Source of the DNA: Achatina immaculata
Lineage: Eukaryota > Mollusca > Gastropoda > Stylommatophora > Achatinidae
DNA: 64,000 bases
Reading direction: 5' to 3'
NCBI GenBank assembly: GCA_009760885.1
Contig: CM019692.1
Span: forward strand, 50,962,355-51,026,354
Part shown: one piece after another, positions 53,400-64,000 of the stretch
How positions within the stretch are numbered: position 1 is the first letter of the stretch
Layout of the letters: the number at the start of each line of letters is the position of its first letter
The notes under the pieces: model-generated
Told to the model about the DNA's origin: nothing
Databases searched by the model: none
The model's input: only the letters and a program-made list of their open reading frames with translations
Position numbers and translations under genes: made by a program

Positions 53400-54944
53400 C
53401 TGAAATTTAGTGAAACGTAAAAAGAGTACATCTCTGTGCTCAAGCAAACCGACAAGCAAAGAGTGTTTTATAACCTGATTAGTTGTGGCGTTGATCAACA
53501 ATCTAGAAACACTGAGGCTTTATAAGAGCAGATGTTCAATTTGTAGGTAGATATTTGCCAAAACGTAGAGTCATTGCACTTGGTGTCAGCTGGCGCCTGA
53601 AATCTCTAAAATTTGCACGTTATAATTATACTCCGCTAGACCGTTTTCTAAAGAAGGTAGAGTACGGGCTCGTCATTTATTGTTTTGTAGGGAAATAAAT
53701 GATGTATGTTGTTTTGTAGGGAAATAAATGATGTATGTTGTTCATTTAGAGAGGATTTTTTGTCAAAAGTTAGAGTAAATATTCAAGTCGCTTATCAGTG
53801 CATTTCAGTTACTCGTCATTTAATATGTACATCGGCCTGGTCACATAAAAAACATGACTTAGCTGTCATAAACTTTAGTGTTCTTTACGTCACGAACATA
53901 TAAAGATACACACGTATACAAACAACATATCACGGAAACATGTAAAATAATCATGCACTGAATATTGTAACACTTGGATCTCGTGTAACTATAAATTTCC
54001 GACAGCTACGTCAACATTTGCTGTTTTCAGTGCTGTGTTACACCAAGTTTTCTTAGCCGCTGACTAGGCTAAGTTCATCGAATGGTGCATGGATCCGTAA
54101 GACATTCTTTATAGACGAGGAGCAGGGGGCAAAGCCCCTGTCCGATTAGGCAATCAGCGACCCACAGTTGATGTTCTAGCGCCAGGGTTAGCGAACCATA
54201 GCTGACCAAGACCCTGTCCCACCTTTCCGTTGGTGCCCCCAGCAGATGGGGCAGGGATTGCCATAGTCCCCATGGTGGCGGAGTCTGCAAAAGAACTATT
54301 GCTTTTTTAAGCTGTACTCCAGGATAGAAAAAAATAGCTGACATAACCGCCTCCCAAACCGATACGATGTTGTGCCCCCAACGTCTTCACAGCATCGGCT
54401 GCATAGAACACCTTGCTTGGAGTTACATGGAAATAGAAAACAGGACAAGACGTAGACAAGTGGCGTACGGTGACAGAGCAGCAACAGACACACAGGTACG
54501 GCATCGAAGAGACATGACTGTGCAGGACATAGATCAAAGCAAGAACAGGCGACTATGATGTAGAATGTCCCAAGTGAGACTGCATCCTGAGCTATGAGAA
54601 GCATAAACACGAGTTCTTATCCACACAGTGAAAAGAGTAGCAAGAGAAGAAAGACCTACATAAGACAAAACAAGGATGATGGATTGATTTCGTTCCAAGA
54701 GAGCTCGCCATCTCTTTACCAAAAATGATTGAACTAGGGCAGTACAACAAAAATAAGAACTAGTATTTTGAAGTCCGAGTTTTATAATTAAGAAGATGGA
54801 AAAGAAAACTGAAAACCTTCAAATACTGATATATAGAAGAATGAGATGAAATTTTCTGAATAGAAAAGCAAAGAAACAAATACATAAACATTGCCAGCCG
54901 ACATTGAAATGGATAAGACCACGAAAACCATAAAACCAAGACCA
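53400..54944. other. Kinase intron 2, 3' part
   Basis: A 24-bp direct duplication (TTGTTTTGTAGGGAAATAAA, at about 53,680 and 53,710) and otherwise unassigned sequence. 54,070-54,760 has mixed frames that may be an old LINE but show no clear motif. Confidence 0.3.
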
Positions 54945-56035
54945 CACCCTGAGGTATAAAACTTTGACCACACCTTGAGGTAGAAAACTGGCCACACCTT
55001 GAGGTATAAAACTTTGACCACACCTTGAGGTAGAAAACTGGCCACACCTTGAGGTATAAAACTGACCACACTTTGAGGTAGAAAACTCTGACAACACCTT
55101 GAGGTAGAAAACTCTGACCACACCTTGAGGTAGAAAACTCTGACCACACCTTGAGGTAGAAAACTCTGACCACACCTTGAGGTAGAAAACTATGACCACA
55201 CCTTGAGGTAGAAAACTGATCACACCTTGAGGTATAAAACTCTGACCACACCTTGAGGTAGAAAACTGATCACACCTTGAGGTAGAAAACTCTGACCACA
55301 CCTTGAGGTATAAAACTGATCACACCTTGAGGTATAAAACTCTGACCACACCTTGAGGTAGAAAACTCTTACCACACCTTGAGGTAGAAAACTCTTACCA
55401 CACCTTGAGGTAGAAAACTGATCACACCTTGAGGTATAAAACTCTGACCACACCTTGAGGTAGAAAACTCTTACCACACCTTGAGGTATAAAACTCTGAC
55501 CACACCTTGAGGTATAAAACTCTGACCACACCTTGAGGTATAAAACTCTGACCACACCTTGAGGTATAAAACTCTGACCACACCTTGAGGTATAAAACTC
55601 TGACCACACCTTGAGGTATAAAACTCTGACCACACCTTGAGGTAGAAAACTCTGACCACACCTTGAGGTATAAAACTCTGACCACACCTTGAGGTAGAAA
55701 ACTGATCACACCTTGAGATAGAAAACTCTGACCACACCTTGAGGTATAAAACTGATCACACCTTGAGATAGAAAACTCTGACCACACCTTGATGTATAAA
55801 ACTCTGACCACACCTTGAGGTATAAAACTGATCACACCTTGAGATAGAAAACTCTGACCACACCTTGAGGTAGAAAACTGATCACACCTTGAGATAGAAA
55901 ACTCTGACCACACCTTGAGGTATAAAACTATGACCACACCTTGAGGTAGAAAACTGATCACACCTTGAGATAGAAAACTCTGACCACACCTTGAGGTAGA
56001 AAACTCTGACCACACCTTGAAGTATAAAACTCTAA
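54945..56035. repeat. ~26-bp minisatellite, about 42 copies
   Basis: The unit is CACACCTTGAGGTAGAAAAC plus TCTGAC, with a shortened 24-bp variant ending TGAT. Variants GGTAGA, GGTATA and GATAGA form local clusters. Long minus frames over it are repeat translations. Confidence 0.95.
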
Positions 56036-56129
56036 TGAAGATCATATATGAGGGAAAAGTAGGAGAATGACCATGGGGAGACAACGAAAGGGATGAGCGA
56101 ATAATTTCAAGAAACCAATTGGAATCGGT

Positions 56130-56840
56130 TGACAACACCAAGAGACCAACTAAGAGGAGACTTTGATAGGGGTATGTTGACAACAGCAAGAGAAAACTGG
56201 AGTAAGAGGAGACTTTGATAGGGATATGTTGACACCAGCAAGAGACCAACTGGAGTAAGAAGAGACATTGATAGGGATAGGTTGACAATAGCAAGAGACC
56301 AACTGGAGTAAGAAGAGACATTGATAGGGATAGGTTGACAACAGCAAGAGACCAACTGGAGTAAGAAGAGACATTGATAGGAATAGGTTGACAACAGCTA
56401 GAGACCAACTGGATTAAGAATAGACAATGATAGGGATAGGTTGACAACAGCTAGAGACCAACTGGAGAAAGAACAGACATTGATAGGGATAGGTTGACAA
56501 CAGCAAGAGACCAACTGGAGTAAAAAGAGACATTGATAGGAATAGGTTGACAACAGCAAGAGACCAACTGGAGTAAGAAGAGACATTGATAGGGATAGGT
56601 TGACAACAGCTAGAGACCAACTGGAGAAAGAAGAGACATTGATAGGGATAGGTTGACAACAGCAAGAGACCAACTGGAGTAAGAAGAGACATTGATAGGG
56701 ATAGGTTGACAACAGCAAGAGACCAACTGGAGTAAGAAGAGACATTGATAGGGATAGGTTGACAACAGCTAGAGACCAACTGGATTAAGAATAGACAATG
56801 ATATGGATAGGTTGACAACAGCTAGAGACCAACTTGAGCA
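56130..56840. repeat. ~52-bp minisatellite, about 13 copies
   Basis: Unit contains GAGACCAACTGGAGTAAGAA and GATAGGGATAGGTTGACAAC. Confidence 0.95.
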
Positions 56841-57165
56841 TAGGGAGACAACGAAAGGGATGGGCTGATAACATTAAGAGACCAACTGGATTCAGCTTTG
56901 TCTGGTGGCATGTGAAAGAAAAATACAGAAAAAATATTTAGAAACTTGGAGTTCCGTCGCAGGCAACCTTCCCTCTGAAGGCAATACAATTTAATAATGA
57001 TTACAAGTAATATTACAGCTGCTACTGCTACTACTATTACTACAATTACTACTATAACTACTACTATTGCTACATTTAAATTATACTTTAAGAAACATTC
57101 CTTTTAATACCTGCCCGTGAAGTACATTGTTTTCATTTGCAGGTCTTTCTGATATACTATGTCAG
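56841..57165. other. Intron spacer between arrays
   Basis: ACT-rich simple sequence at 57,020-57,075; nothing else recognised. Confidence 0.4.
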
Positions 57166-58620
57166 CACATTAGTTTAGCAACAACATAAGCGCAAGTCAC
57201 ACATACTATCACAGATTAAAGGACACGAAACAGTCACACATACTGTCACAGAATAAAGGACACGAAACAGTCACACATACTATCACAGAATAAAGGACAC
57301 GAAACAGTCACACATACTATCACAGATTAAAGGACATGAAACAGTCACACATACTACCACAGAATAAAGGACACGAAACAGTCACACATACTATCACAGA
57401 ATAAAGGACACGAAACAGTCACACATACTGTCACAGAATAAAGAACACGAAACAGTCACACATACTATCACAGAATAAAGGACACGAAACAGTCACACAT
57501 ACTGTCACAGAATAAAGGACACGAAACAGTCACACATACTGTCACAGATTAAAGGACACGAAACAGTCACACATACTATCACAGATTAAAGGACACGAAA
57601 CAGTCACACATACTATCACAGATTAAAGGACACGAAACAGTCACACATACTATCACAGAATAAATGACACGAAACAGTCACACATACTATCACAGAATAA
57701 ATGACACGAAACAGTCACACATACTGTCACAGAATAAATGACACGAAACAGTCACACATACTGTCACAGAATAAAGGACACCAAACAGTCACACATACTG
57801 TCACAGAATAAATGACACGAAACAGTCACACATACTGTCACAGAATAAAGGACACCAAACAGTCACACATACTGTCACAGAATAATGACACGAAACAGTC
57901 ACACATACTGTCACAGAATAAAGGACACAAATAAGTCACACATACTGTCACAGAATAATGACACGAAACAGTCACACATACTATCACAGAATAAAGGACA
58001 CGAAACAGTCACACATACTGTCACAGAATAAATGACACCAAACAATCACACATACTGTCACAGAATAAATGACACGAAACAGTCACACATACTGTCACAG
58101 AATAAATGACACCAAACAGTCACACATGCTGTCACAGAATAAATGACACCAAACAGTCACACATACTGTCACAGAATAAATGACACGAAACAGTCACACA
58201 TACTGTCACAGAATAAATGACACGAAACAGTCACACATACTGTCACAGAATAAATGACACCAAACAGTCACACATACTATCACAGAATAAATGACACGAA
58301 ACAGTCACACATACTATCACAGAATAAAGGACACAAATAAGTCACATATACTATGACAGAATAAAGGACACAAATAAGTCACACATACTGTCACAGAATA
58401 AATGACACGAAACAGTCACACATACTATCACAGAATAAAGGACACAAATAAGTCACATATACTATCACAGAATAAAGGACACAAATAAGTCACACATACT
58501 GTCACAGAATAAAGGACACAAATAAGTCACACATACTATCACAGAATAAAGGACACGAAACAGTCACACATACTGTCACAGAATAAAGGACACAAATAAG
58601 TCACACATACTGTCACAGAA
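57166..58620. repeat. 37-bp minisatellite, about 39 copies
   Basis: Unit AGTCACACATACTGTCACAG plus AATAAAGGACACGAAAC, with variants ATGACACC and ACAAATA. It abuts the 39-bp array and shares the ACAGAATAAA core with it. A short block of the same unit reappears at 60,340-60,415. Confidence 0.95.
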
Positions 58621-59203
58621 TAAAACATCTACTCACCAAACACACAGAACCACACAGAATAAAGTATCTACTCACCAAACACACAGAGCCACACAGAATA
58701 AAGTATCTACTCACCAAACACACAGAGCCACACAGAATAAAGTATCTACTCACCAAACACACAGAGCCATACAGAATAAAGTATCTACTCACCAAACACA
58801 CAGAGCCACACAGAATAAAGTATCTACTCACCAAACACACACAGCCACACAGAATAAAGTATCTACTCACCAAACACACAGAGCCACACAGAATAAAGTA
58901 TCTACTCACCAAACACACACAGCCACACAGAATAAAGTATCTACTCACCAAACACACAGAGCCACACAGAATAAAGTATCTACTCACCAAACACACACAG
59001 CCACACAGAATAAAGTATCTACTCACCAAACACACACAGCCACACAGAATAAAGTATCTACTCACCAAACACACAGAGCCACACAGAATAAAGTATCTAC
59101 TCACCAAACACACAGAGCCACACAGAATAAAGTATCTATGCACCAAACACACAGAGCCACACAGAGAATAAAGTACGCACCAAACACACACAGCCACACT
59201 TAC
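58620..59203. repeat. 39-bp minisatellite at kinase exon 2 donor
   Basis: About 14 units of AAGTATCTACTCACCAAACA plus CACAGAGCCACACAGAATA. On the minus strand each carries TTTG|GTGAGTAGAT, a good donor, in phase 0 with the exon. Thirteen units keep GTGAGT. The array starts immediately after the exon 2 donor. Confidence 0.95.
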
Positions 59204-59395
59204 TGAAGTTTCACCGCCTTCTTCTTGTGAAGAAGATACTGTGGATATAAAGCCATCGATCAGCCGTACTAAGAACGGGGAGTCTTTACTAACCGATAGC
59301 GCGTTCATCTCTGCCCTGGCTTCTGCCCCCTTATGGCTGGCCACTACTTTCATTATGCCCAGAAAGCCCGATTTCCTGTGCAGCATAAGATGGAT
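59204..59395 (-). CDS. Kinase exon 2, copy b (beta-3, helix C, beta-4)
   Basis: 192 bases, 64 codons, phase 0 to 0. Acceptor TTCCAACATTTCCATCCAG; donor ACTTCA|GTAAGTGT. The peptide includes RKSGFLGIMKVVASHKGAEA, RAEMNALSVS and SPFLVRLIDGFIS. The Lys of GIMKVV fits the ATP-anchoring beta-3 Lys, a Glu in AEARAEM fits helix C, and SPFLVRL is the usual beta-4 lead-in. An alternative acceptor (ATGCTGCACAG) lies 20 bases in but breaks phase with exon 1. An almost identical copy exists at 60,997-61,188. Confidence 0.85.
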
Positions 59396-60154
59396 CTGGA
59401 TGGAAATGTTGGAAAAGAACACCGCAAGAATCTGAACTTGACCGGGACGTGTAAAGCACATAAAAGAGTGCTACTAGATTTTGTCAAGCAGAAAATGAAG
59501 TCATTTCCTTATTTACTTAATTGTTGCTACTCATCTGACCATTATGCAAGTCGAATTTACATAATTCTGAAACTCCCTAAATGTTCTTAAGCGCACATAA
59601 CAACTGTGCTGCATTCGAAGGAAGAAAGAAATCTGTGTATGTGATAGTTCGATATAGCGCTTATGGCATATTATAAGACTCTTTGAGCTGAATGATGCAA
59701 AAAAATGTATTCTTGATTAACTTATGAAAATTAGTTTCTCATGTAATGATGAATGTAAACAGGAAAAAACGTCTTTATCCTATGAACTTCAAAAATATTT
59801 TAACATTAGAAAATTTCACTTTTAAAATATCTGAAGACAATGGAACACTAATAGATAGTGAGGTGTGTCAGTTTTGTGAAATACAGCAGAGCAAGAGAGA
59901 GAGAGAGAGAGAGAGAGAGAGCAAGAGAGAGAGAGATCAAGAAATAGAGCAAGAAAGAGAGAGAGAGAGGCCAAGAAATAGAGCATGTGTGTGTGAGAGA
60001 GAGAGAGCAAGAAAGAGAACGAACGAACAAACATACTTTATTTTCAAAGGGTTAAGAATTGGGCACGCAGGCCCGTCTTACATTCTGCCCTTCATCACTC
60101 CATCTTTCATTCTTCCCACACACTTGATTTAGTACAAAAATACAAATTAAAGAA

Positions 60155-60186
<32 letters not shown>

Positions 60187-60340
60187 CAAGAGAGAGAGAG
60201 AGCAAGAAAGAGAACGAACGAACAAACATACTTTATTTTCAAAGGGTTAAGAATTGGGCACGCAGGCCCGTCTGATATTCTGCCATTCATCATACAGCTT
60301 TCACTCATTCACAGTCATTCAGCATTTGCTAATCACAGAA
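59396..60340. other. Flank of exon 2b, part of the tandem duplication
   Basis: Intron sequence copied almost exactly at 61,189-62,110, except for GA-repeat differences and a small substitution (AACAACTG against AACAGCTG). It includes two copies of the dispersed repeat with GGGTTAAGAATTGGGCACGC (60,040 and 60,245) and GAGA runs. Confidence 0.8.
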
Positions 60341-60414
60341 TAAGGACACGAAACAGTCACACATACTGTCACAGAATAAAGGACACAAATAAGTCACACA
60401 TACTGTCACAGAAT

Positions 60415-60996
60415 AAAACATTTACGCACCAGACACACAGAACCACACAGAATAAAGTATCTACTCACCAGACACACAGAGCCACACAGAATAAAGTATC
60501 TACTCACCAAACACACAGAGCCACACAGAATAAAGTATCTACTCACCAAACACACAGAGCCACACAGAATAAAGTATCTACTCACCAAACACACAGAGCC
60601 ACACAGAATAAAGTATCTACTCACCAAACACACAGAACCACACAGAATAAAGTATCTACTCACCAAACACACAGAGCCACACAGAATAAAGTATCTACTC
60701 ACCAAACACACAGAGCCACACAGAATAAAGTATCTACTCACCAAACACACAGAGCCACACAGAATAAAGTATCTACTCACCAAACACACACAGCCACACA
60801 GAATAAAGTATCTACTCACCAAACACACACAGCCACACAGAATAAAGTATCTACTCACCAAACACACAGAGCCACACAGAATAAAGTATCTACTCACCAA
60901 ACACACAGAGCCACACAGAATAAAGTATCAATGCACCAAACACACAGAGCCACACAGAGAATAAAGTACGCACCAAACACACACAGCCACACTTAC
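60415..60996. repeat. 39-bp minisatellite at duplicated exon 2 donor
   Basis: Second copy of the 58.6-59.2 kb array, with about 12 GTGAGT-bearing units. Confidence 0.95.
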
Positions 60997-61188
60997 TGAA
61001 GTTTCACCGCCTTCTTCTTGTGAAGAAGATACTGTGGATATAAAGCCATCGATCAGCCGTACTAAGAACGGGGAGTCTTTACTAACCGATAGCGCGTTCA
61101 TCTCTGCCCTGGCTTCTGCCCCCTTATGGCTGGCCACTACTTTCATTATGCCCAGAAAGCCCGATTTCCTGTGCAGCATAAGATGGAT
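60997..61188 (-). CDS. Kinase exon 2, copy a (duplicate)
   Basis: Sequence matches 59,204-59,395 over its whole length as far as I can see, with the same acceptor and donor and the same phase 0 at both ends. Lying upstream of copy b on the minus strand, it would be met first by the spliceosome. Including either copy gives the same protein. Including both would duplicate beta-3, helix C and beta-4 in frame and probably ruin the N-lobe. No defect separates them, so which one is used cannot be decided from sequence. Confidence 0.82.
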
Positions 61189-61679
61189 CTGGATGGAAAT
61201 GTTGGAAAAGAACACCGCAAGAATCTGAACTTGACCGGGACGTGTAAAGCACATAAAAGAGTGCTACTAGATTTTGTCAAGCAGAAAATGAAGTCATTTC
61301 CTTATTTACTTAATTGTTGCTACTCATCTGACCATTATGCAAGTCGAATTTACATAATTCTGAAACTCCCTAAATGTTCTTAAGCGCACATAACAGCTGT
61401 GCTGCATTCGAAGGAAGAAAGAAATCTGTGTATGTGATAGTTCGATATAGCGCTTATGGCATATTATAAGACTCTTTGAGCTGAATGATGCAAAAAAATG
61501 TATTCTTGATTAACTTATGAAAATTAGTTTCTCATGTAATGATGAATGTAAACAGGAAAAAACGTCTTTATCCTATGAACTTCAAAAATATTTTAACATT
61601 AGAAAATTTCACTTTTAAAATATCTGAAGACAATGGAACACTAATAGATAGTGAGGTGTGTCAGTTTTGTGAAATACAG

Positions 61680-61684
61680 CAGAG

Positions 61685-61717
<33 letters not shown>

Positions 61718-61810
61718 AAGAGAGAGAGAGATCAAGAAATAGAGCAAGAAAGAGAGAGAGAGAGGCCAAGAAATAGAGCATGTGTGTGTGAGAGAGAGAG
61801 AGAATGAATG
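61680..61810. repeat. GA-rich simple repeat
   Basis: GAGA run in the duplicated intron; counterpart at 59,885-60,015. Confidence 0.9.
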
Positions 61811-61939
61811 AATGAATAATCTTTATTTTTCAAGGGTAAAGAATTGGGCGCGCAGGCCCGTCTTACATTCTGCCCTTCATCACTCCATCTTTCATTCTTC
61901 CCACACACTTGATTTAGTACAAAAATACAAATTAAAGAA

Positions 61940-61980
<41 letters not shown>

Positions 61981-62105
61981 AAGAAAGAGAACGAACGAAC
62001 AAACATACTTTATTTTCAAAGGGTTAAGAATTGGGCACGCAGGCCCGTCTGATATTCTGCCATTCATCATACAGCTTTCACTCATTCACAGTCATTCAGC
62101 ATTTG
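61810..62105 (-). repeat. Dispersed repeat with GGGTTAAGAATTGGGCACGC, two copies
   Basis: Copies at about 61,820-61,940 and 62,000-62,105 with GAAC/GAAT tetranucleotide leaders. Others lie at 60,030-60,140 and 60,220-60,330, and inverted at 1,865-1,955. A short interspersed element with a tetranucleotide tail is likely. Confidence 0.6.
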
Positions 62106-62109
62106 CTAA

Positions 62110-63447
62110 TGAGAGAGAGAGAGAGAGAGAACAAGAGGAGAAAGAGAGCAAGAAATAGTGCAAGAAAGAGAGAGAGACCTAGAATGGAGCAAGAAAGAGA
62201 GAGAGAGAGAGCAAGCAATATAGCAAAAAAGAGAGAGAGAGCAAGAAAAAGAGCAAGAAGGAGAGAGAGAGAGCAAGAAAGAGAGAGACCAAGAAATAGA
62301 GCAAGAAAGAAAGAGAGAGCAAGAAAGAGAGAGAGAGCAAGCAATAGAGCAAGAAAGAGAGAGAGAGAGAGCAAGAAATAGAGCAAAAGAGAGAGAGAGA
62401 GAGCAAGAAATAGAGAGACAGACCAAGAAAGAGAGAAACCAATAGAGCACGAGAGAGATAGCAACAGAGAGAGCAAGAGAGAGAGACCAAGAAACAGACC
62501 AAGAAAGAGAGAGAGAGACAAAAAAATAGAGCAAGAGAGAGAGCAAGAAATAGATAGAGAGAGACCAAGAAATAGACCAAGAAAGAGAGAGAGACCAAAA
62601 AATAGAGCAAGAGAGAAGGAGAGCAAGAAATAGAGAGAGAGAGAGAGATAAATAGGGCAAGAAAGAGAAAGAACAAGAAATAGGGCAAGAGAGAGAGAGA
62701 GAGAGAGCACAAGAAAGAGAGCAAGAAAGAAAGGGGAATGAGAGAAGGCAAGAAAGAGAGAGATCAAGAAAAAGAGAGAGGGCAAGAAAGAGAGCAAGAG
62801 AGAGGGAAAGCAAGAAGGAGATAAAGAGGAATAGAGCAAGAAAGAGAGCGAGAGAGAGAGCAAGAAGGAGATCAAGAGAAAGATCAAGAGAAATAGAGAG
62901 AGAGAGCAAGGGAAAGATCAAGAGAAAAGAGAAGTCAAGAAAGAGAGCAAGAGAGAGAGAGGCCAAGAAAGAGAGCAATAGAGAGAGAAAGAAGGAGATC
63001 AAGAGAAAGAGAGAGATCAATAAAGAGAGCAAGAGAGAGAGCAATAGAAAGAGAGAGAGAGGCCAAGAAAGAGAGCAAGAGAGAGAGCAAGAGAGAGAGG
63101 AGAGCAAGAAAGAGAGAGCAAGAGAAAGAGAGAGGCCAAGAAAGAGAGCAAGAGAGAGAGAGGAGAGCAAGAAATCGAGTGCAAGAGAGAGAGAGAGAGA
63201 GAGGAGAGCAAGAAAGAGAGAGCAAGAGAGAGAGAGGAAAGCAAGAAAGAGAGAGCAAGAGAGAGAAAGAGCAAGAGAGAAAACAAGAAAGAAAGAGAGA
63301 GCAAGAAAGAGAGAAAAAGAGAGAGAGAGCAAGAGAGATAGCAAGAAAGACAGAGCAAGAGAGAGAGAGAGCAAGAGAGAGAGAACAAGAAAGAGAAAGC
63401 AAGAGAGAGAGCAAGAAAGAGAGAGCAAGAACGAAAGCAAGAAAGAG

Positions 63448-63480
<33 letters not shown>
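62110..63480. repeat. Long polypurine GA-rich satellite
   Basis: About 1.37 kb of GAGA/GCAAGAAA units on the plus strand, almost free of T. All long frames here (SLSLSL or KERERE types) are simple-repeat translations. It lies in the intron between exon 1 and exon 2a. Confidence 0.97.
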
Positions 63481-63619
63481 TTCATCAACCCCCCACCCCC
63501 CACATACATTTCTAGGTTCAACATTTTATGAGAGTAGTTACATTTTCTCAACTGAAATTCACAGACTGTCTGCATCCTTAAAGAGAATTATACTCACGCA
63601 TCCACGCACTCACCAACCT

Positions 63620-63636
63620 CCCACCTCCCACCCACC

Positions 63637-63679
<43 letters not shown>

Positions 63680-63720
63680 ACACACACACATACACACACA
63701 TACACACACACACATACGAA
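63620..63720. repeat. (CCCA)n-(CA)n microsatellite
   Basis: Short CCCA/CCCACC block followed by CA/ACAC with TACA interruptions. Confidence 0.95.
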
Positions 63721-63765
63721 CCTCAGGTTTAGTGTTTAAAAAAGTCGAACAAATCTGACATATAC

Positions 63766-63822
63766 CTTGGCAGTGGTGGCCCTAGCAATGTTAATCTTCA
63801 CTGTCTGGAAGGCGCTTGGTTC
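63766..63822 (-). CDS. Kinase exon 1 of this window (beta-2 strand)
   Basis: 57 bases, 19 codons, phase 0 to 0. Acceptor ATCTCTATCTAACAG; donor GCCAAG|GTATATG. The peptide is EPSAFQTVKINIARATTAK; the other two frames have stops. 'VKINIARATTAK' fits the beta-2 strand that precedes beta-3, and it joins exon 2 in phase. Being short, it rests on context: good splice sites, frame and position. Earlier exons, including the Gly-rich loop, lie beyond the window. Confidence 0.6.
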
Positions 63823-64000
63823 CTGTTAGATAGAGATTGACCGATTTCCGGGCTTAATTGGCAACACTACGGAATTATTAGGGCCTACAAATTGTAAAGC
63901 GGCGTGGTAGAATATTAGCAGACTGGGGATGTGGAGCTGGCACTAAAGAATGATTCTGGTAGTTTAGAGATGTGCAAGGGACATTAAAGAATCATTCTGG

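Larger units (their letters stand above)
58560..62110. repeat. Tandem segmental duplication, period about 1.79 kb
   Basis: 58.56-60.34 kb and 60.34-62.11 kb are near-identical: 37-bp unit remnant, 39-bp array, kinase exon 2, downstream intron, GA runs and the GGGTTAAGAATTGGGCACGC repeat, in the same order. Exon 2 is offset by exactly 1,793 bp. Differences are confined mostly to array copy number and GA length, so the event is recent. Confidence 0.9.
43030..63822 (-). other. Divergent AGC-like Ser/Thr protein kinase gene (partial, 7 exons)
   Basis: Seven minus-strand exons with GT-AG borders and matching phases give about 242 residues of a kinase domain. They cover strand beta-2 (exon 1), the beta-3 Lys and helix C (exon 2), the hinge (exon 3), helix E and the start of the catalytic loop (exon 4), catalytic loop to activation segment (exon 5), helix F (exon 6) and helix G (exon 7). 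HRDVKPEN, the metal-binding Asp (in DLG rather than DFG) and DIWEFG are intact, so it is probably active. The 'GHVVLGDLG' and '[13 protein letters not shown]' style resembles AGC kinases. The Gly-rich loop lies beyond the window. The end of the C-lobe is unresolved. Introns are filled with minisatellites, two mariners and LINE pieces. Confidence 0.85.

Noticed and set aside
54760..56818. Several 100-340-codon minus frames rich in repeated FYTSRCGQS or SSWSLAVVNL peptides
   Set aside because: Minisatellite translations with no splice or domain support.
58613..59203. 282-codon frame running from kinase exon 2 into the array as a single protein
   Set aside because: The exon 2 donor and kinase pattern argue that the array is intronic. 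Read-through is noted only as a possible alternative splice outcome.
62096..63739. Very long Leu/Ser- or Arg/Glu-rich open frames
   Set aside because: Translations of the GA-rich simple repeat, in several frames and on both strands.

Overview
The window is animal nuclear DNA, most likely from a gastropod mollusc. It contains a truncated 18S rRNA whose 5' end and expanded V4 helix look gastropod-like, several molluscan-style non-LTR retrotransposon families (RTE/BovB-like and others), two decayed mariner elements, and introns swollen by minisatellites. There are no bacterial-style operons. Most long open frames are retrotransposon pieces, antisense shadows or translated simple repeats.

Left half (1-34 kb). 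This part is a retroelement graveyard with nested insertions. A (GAA)n-tailed retroposon at 65-1,314 has a 12-bp target duplication. A second, minus-strand copy of the same family (8,731-11,774) carries about 0.5 kb of 5' external transcribed spacer plus the first ~1.24 kb of 18S rRNA at its 5' end. It sits inside an RTE copy between 10-11 bp target duplications, so it looks like a pre-rRNA/retroposon chimera. The best RTE-A copy lies at about 14.07-17.25 kb and is broken by two small deletions. RTE-B at 24,382-27,677 shows a 5' inversion with an 11-bp target duplication, the hallmark of twin priming. A ~470-bp near-perfect palindrome lies at 21 kb and two large minisatellites at 23.2-24.3 kb.

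Right half (34-64 kb). I could assemble a host gene on the minus strand: a divergent AGC-like Ser/Thr protein kinase. Seven exons (63.8, 59.2 with a near-identical duplicate at 61.0, 53.3, 50.7, 49.6, 47.9 and 43.0 kb) join with consistent phases and GT-AG borders. They carry the beta-3 Lys, HRDVKPEN, a DLG variant of DFG, PPE instead of APE, and DIWEFG. Upstream exons lie beyond the window, and the end of the C-lobe was not resolved. A separate terminal coding exon with a poly(A) signal lies at 34.29-34.37 kb on the same strand and may end the same gene.

The most unusual theme is that several minisatellites are built over splice sites. Arrays of 39 bp at the exon 2 donor, 39 bp at the exon 5 acceptor, 23 bp at the exon 7 donor and about 47 bp at the acceptor of the 34.3-kb exon each multiply a usable splice signal. 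The two 39-bp arrays keep the kinase reading frame. Three unrelated fossil LINEs also carry tandem amplifications (24, 27 and 54 bp) inside conserved coding motifs, which suggests a genome prone to short tandem amplification.
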